From an uncultured Oscillospiraceae bacterium (GTDB lineage: Bacteria > Bacillota > Clostridia > Oscillospirales > Oscillospiraceae): a stretch of 64,000 bases of DNA. The translations under genes were made by a program, and so were the position numbers. The notes under the pieces are model-generated. The model saw nothing but the letters and a program-made list of their open reading frames with translations. It was not told where the DNA came from and did no database searches. The DNA lies in the NCBI GenBank assembly GCA_934591815.1, contig CAKTPV010000003.1, positions 51,625 through 115,624 of the forward strand, in the 5' to 3' direction. This document shows positions 61,718 to 64,000 of this stretch, in pieces (within the stretch, counting starts at the first letter, position 1; each line of letters begins with the position of its first letter).

Positions 61718-62070
61718 AAAAAGGGGTGCAATCAGTGCTGTTCTCCGTGCTGGTGGGTGCGCTGCTGCTGTGCGCAGGATGCGGCAAATCGGGAGACATC
61801 TACACGGCGGGCGTTTATACGGCTTCCGCTGAAGGTTATTCCGGTCCGGTTACCGTAGAGGTAGAGTTTGACGGGAGCAGCATATTGTCTGTACATGTCC
61901 TATCTCACAGCGAAACAGTAAATATCTCAGACCGCGCAATAGATGAGATCCCTTCCCAAATCGTGGAGGCGCAGACCTGGGATGTGGATGCCGTTTCATC
62001 TGCAACATTTACCAGCGATGCCATTCGTGAAGCGGTCAGAGATTGCCTCGCGCAGGCGGCACTCCGATGA
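61714..62070 (+). CDS. small FMN-binding-domain lipoprotein
   Basis: A 118-residue lipoprotein. Signal peptide with lipobox LLCAGC (Cys23), then a single FMN_bind domain ending in DAVSSATFTSDAIREAV, the site of covalent FMN attachment (Thr). The ATG at 61714 overlaps the ATPase stop and follows AGGAGG. Its operon position suggests an extracytoplasmic flavin carrier that reduces ferric siderophore before or during uptake (inference). Confidence 0.8.
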   Translation: MKKGVQSVLFSVLVGALLLCAGCGKSGDIYTAGVYTASAEGYSGPVTVEVEFDGSSILSVHVLSHSETVNISDRAIDEIPSQIVEAQTWDVDAVSSATFTSDAIREAVRDCLAQAALR

Positions 62071-62298
62071 ACCATTTGCGTTGCAAAGGATATTTTGCGG
62101 TGATAGAATGGGTGAGATGAAGGGCAAGTCAAAAAATCAGCCATAGCTGCTGTTTTAAGTGCTTTTCCAGCGAAGTGCCGCAGGCATTTCGCTGGAGATT
62201 CCATATATGGCTGTATGAACTCCTGTCTATGCGCAAAAGAATATCGCGAATCCTCCAAGCAAAGGTATATGTGGTTAGCATAAAATGTGTCACTCTCA
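62071..62298. other. intergenic region with hairpin
   Basis: No gene seen. A 13-bp stem (62167-62179 with 62183-62195, GCA loop, one wobble) lies here and may end the siderophore operon, though no U-tract follows. Confidence 0.5.
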
Positions 62299-62353
62299 TT
62301 GACAAACCCAATATGCCCGGTTATAATATACCAGTAGTATATACCGTTGGTAT
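62299..62353 (+). promoter_or_regulatory. consensus promoter with TetR operator
   Basis: Perfect TTGACA (62299-62304), 17 bp, TATAAT (62322-62327). Directly after it, 62328-62353 is a 26-bp palindrome centred between 62340 and 62341. Outer arms are ATACCA/TGGTAT, the inner core is GTATATAC, and 10 of 13 positions are symmetric. It is the likely autorepression site of the TetR protein. Confidence 0.8.
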
Positions 62354-62368
62354 ATTTGGGGGATGGCA

Positions 62369-62983
62369 ATGGAACGAGCGGAAACCCAAAAGAAGATCCT
62401 TGAGATCGGGAAAAAAGAATTTCTGGAGAAGGGCTTCAAGGACGCATCTCTGAATCAAATCGTCGCGGAGGCAGGCTTCACGAAGGGTGCCTTCTACGGC
62501 TACTACCCGGATAAGACCGCTCTGTTTGAAGACCTTGTGGGCGAGACCGCAAAGGAGCTGCTCGCCCGCTTCAAGGCGGCACAGGACACTTATTTCGATC
62601 TCGTGCCGGAGGGGAAAGCAAAAGACAGTCTGGAACTCTCCATCCAACACCTGCACGAGCTTGTCGCGTTCATGTACGACCATTTTGACGAATTCAAGCT
62701 GATCCTCTGCCGGGCGGAGGGAACGGGCTACGCGGATTTTATCGAGGTGCTGGTGGAGCTGGAGGTCGATCGATCCGAAGAATACTACGCCCTCCTCAGA
62801 AAAAACGGTATGCTCTCCGGGAGCATGACTCGTCAGCTTCATCACATGATCACAAGAGCCTACTTTACGGCGGTGTGTGAAACCATCGTCCACGATATGC
62901 CGAGAGAGGAAGCCATGAAATACGTCGATGAACTGGCTATCTTTTTCCACTCCGGCTGGAGCGGACTTTTAAGGCTCGAATGA
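62369..62983 (+). CDS. TetR/AcrR-family regulator
   Basis: A 204-residue repressor. The N-terminal TetR helix-turn-helix has EIGKKEFLEKGFKDASLNQI, AEAGFTKGAFYGYYPDKTAL. The helical ligand-binding domain fills the rest. ATG 62369 has GGGGG at a suitable distance. ATG 62363 is two codons earlier. Likely regulates itself and the ABC transporter downstream. Confidence 0.9.
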   Translation: MERAETQKKILEIGKKEFLEKGFKDASLNQIVAEAGFTKGAFYGYYPDKTALFEDLVGETAKELLARFKAAQDTYFDLVPEGKAKDSLELSIQHLHELVAFMYDHFDEFKLILCRAEGTGYADFIEVLVELEVDRSEEYYALLRKNGMLSGSMTRQLHHMITRAYFTAVCETIVHDMPREEAMKYVDELAIFFHSGWSGLLRLE

Positions 62984-62992
62984 GCCTTAAAA
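62967..62992 (+). other. 11-bp hairpin overlapping the TetR stop codon
   Basis: TTTTAAGGCTC-GAAT-GAGCCTTAAAA. No U-tract on the plus strand, so it is a weak terminator at best. Confidence 0.45.
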
Positions 62993-63003
62993 AAATAACT
63001 GTC

Positions 63004-63021
63004 GGTTAGTTGCCTCTAACC
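63004..63021 (+). promoter_or_regulatory. metal-regulon operator 6
   Basis: GGTTAG TTGCCT CTAACC, perfect dyad, 53 bp before the ABC transporter start. Confidence 0.75.
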
Positions 63022-63074
63022 GATGCGGCGCATCCTCCAACAAATCCATATATTTTAAGAAAGGAACACGGAAT

Positions 63075-64000
63075 ATGAGCAAACAGAAAAAAGAAAAGCA
63101 GCCGCCGGTGCTGGGCAGGCTGCTGGCATATGCCGGAGGGCATAAGTGGCTGTCCGTCTTGGGCTGCGGGCTGTCCGGTGTTTCGGCGGCGGTCGGCATT
63201 TTCCCGTTCGTCTTTGTCTGGTACGCGGCCCGGGGTATTTTAACGCCGGGAGGCGGCGTTCCGGAAGGGCTTGCCCGCTTCGGCTGGTATGCGCTGGCGG
63301 CAGCACTTCTGAGCGCGGCGATCTATTTCGCCGGGCTCATGTGTACGCACCTTGCGGCCTTCCGGGTGGCGACGAATATGCGAAAGGCGGCGGTCGCCCA
63401 TCTCATTGACCTGCCGCTGGGGTACTTTAACGCCAACCTCACCGGGCGGCTGCGCAAGCAGATCGACGACAACGCGGCGCTGACAGAAACGCTCCTTGCC
63501 CACACCATCCCCGACGCGGTGGGCGGGATCGTAACGCCGGTACTGGCGGTGGGACTGCTTTTCGTCTTTGACTGGCGCATGGGGCTTGCCTGCCTGATCC
63601 CCATGGTCATCGGGCTTGCCTGCCTGATGTCCATGATGACGGGCGCCGGCATGAAGTTCTTTGAGGAATACCAGCGGGCAGGAGAGCGCATTTCCGCCGA
63701 GGCCACGGAATATGTCCGGGGCATCCCGGTGGTGAAGGTGTTCCAGCAGACGGTCTACTCCTTCAAGAGCTTTCATGCCGCCATCCTCAGCTACCGCGAC
63801 CTTGCCAGCGGCTATGCCATGATGTGCCGTATGCCCTACACCCTGTTTACAGTAGTGCTGAACGCCATGTTCCTGCTTCTCATGCCCTTGGGGATGGTTC
63901 TCGTAGGCGGAGCGGCAGACGGTTGGGCAGTGCTGGCCGATCTGGTGTTTTACATCTTCTTCGCGCCCCAGCTTGCCTTTATGATGGAGCGGCTGATGTA
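63075..64000 (+). CDS. ABC transporter, fused permease-ATPase, 3' part outside window
   Basis: The 308 residues present contain an exporter-type transmembrane domain with five or six TM segments (for example WLSVLGCGLSGVSAAVGIF). It is followed by the coupling region EYVRGIPVVKVFQQT typical of YbtP/IrtA-like half transporters. The ATPase domain lies beyond the window edge. AAAGGA before the ATG at 63075. Under operator 6, it probably starts a second pair of half transporters in the metal regulon. Confidence 0.88.
   Translation, partial: MSKQKKEKQPPVLGRLLAYAGGHKWLSVLGCGLSGVSAAVGIFPFVFVWYAARGILTPGGGVPEGLARFGWYALAAALLSAAIYFAGLMCTHLAAFRVATNMRKAAVAHLIDLPLGYFNANLTGRLRKQIDDNAALTETLLAHTIPDAVGGIVTPVLAVGLLFVFDWRMGLACLIPMVIGLACLMSMMTGAGMKFFEEYQRAGERISAEATEYVRGIPVVKVFQQTVYSFKSFHAAILSYRDLASGYAMMCRMPYTLFTVVLNAMFLLLMPLGMVLVGGAADGWAVLADLVFYIFFAPQLAFMMERLM

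Overview
The window looks like the chromosome of a gut Clostridia-type Firmicute, probably Oscillospiraceae-like. The evidence is moderately high GC, strong AGGAGG ribosome binding sites, frequent TTG/GTG starts, sigma-A promoters, a Spo0A-like DNA-binding protein with 0A boxes, ECF-type vitamin/metal transporters, and BlaI/BlaR and ABC-FtsX two-component modules. No rRNA, tRNA or CRISPR array was seen.

Layout. 1-4200 (minus): a purine/pyrimidine or hydantoin module with a codB-like permease (cut by the window edge), a DUF917 protein and a PucR-type regulator. 5051-9684: a YiiX-like hydrolase, a secreted repeat protein, an OmpR-type two-component pair and a membrane XRE regulator, ending in a stray copy of the kinase 3' end. 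9767-15244 (minus): a complete dipeptide/oligopeptide ABC operon (SBP, two permeases, two ATPases). 15614-17560: a YcxB-like protein and an ECF sigma/anti-sigma pair. 17757-21293: a decayed mobile region with an IS200/IS605-like palindrome element, an XRE + Spo0A-C-like operon, replication initiator and relaxase remnants, a RelB/YafQ toxin-antitoxin pair and the tail of an integrase. 21621-27439: an XRE regulator divergent from an amidohydrolase / RocB-type peptidase / alanine-type symporter operon. 28125-32937: a BlaI/BlaR1-like pair, a DUF4300 lipoprotein and small or decayed genes. 33086-43000: two ABC-FtsX systems around a two-component pair.

43200-64000 is a metal-acquisition island: Fur/PerR-type regulator and ferritin; a YgbA_NO protein; two half-size ABC transporters; an ECF transporter (MptD-type S, T, fused A-A); three methyltransferases; an L-2-amino-thiazoline-4-carboxylate hydrolase-family protein and a fragment of a second one; a ZIP transporter; a DUF3793 remnant and a flavodoxin; an AraC regulator; a ClbS/DfsB-like protein; a FepBCD-type siderophore ABC transporter with an FMN-binding lipoprotein; a TetR regulator; and another ABC transporter cut by the window edge.

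The main hidden signal is a dyad, GGTTAG-N6-CTAACC, found six times (44176, 54499, 55657, 57755, 57825, 63004). Every copy lies just upstream of a transcription unit of this island, which argues for one metal-responsive regulon run by a regulator that need not be in the window. Together with the thiazoline-hydrolase and methyltransferase genes, it suggests an undescribed pathway for importing and processing a thiazoline-type or methylated metallophore. That function is inference.
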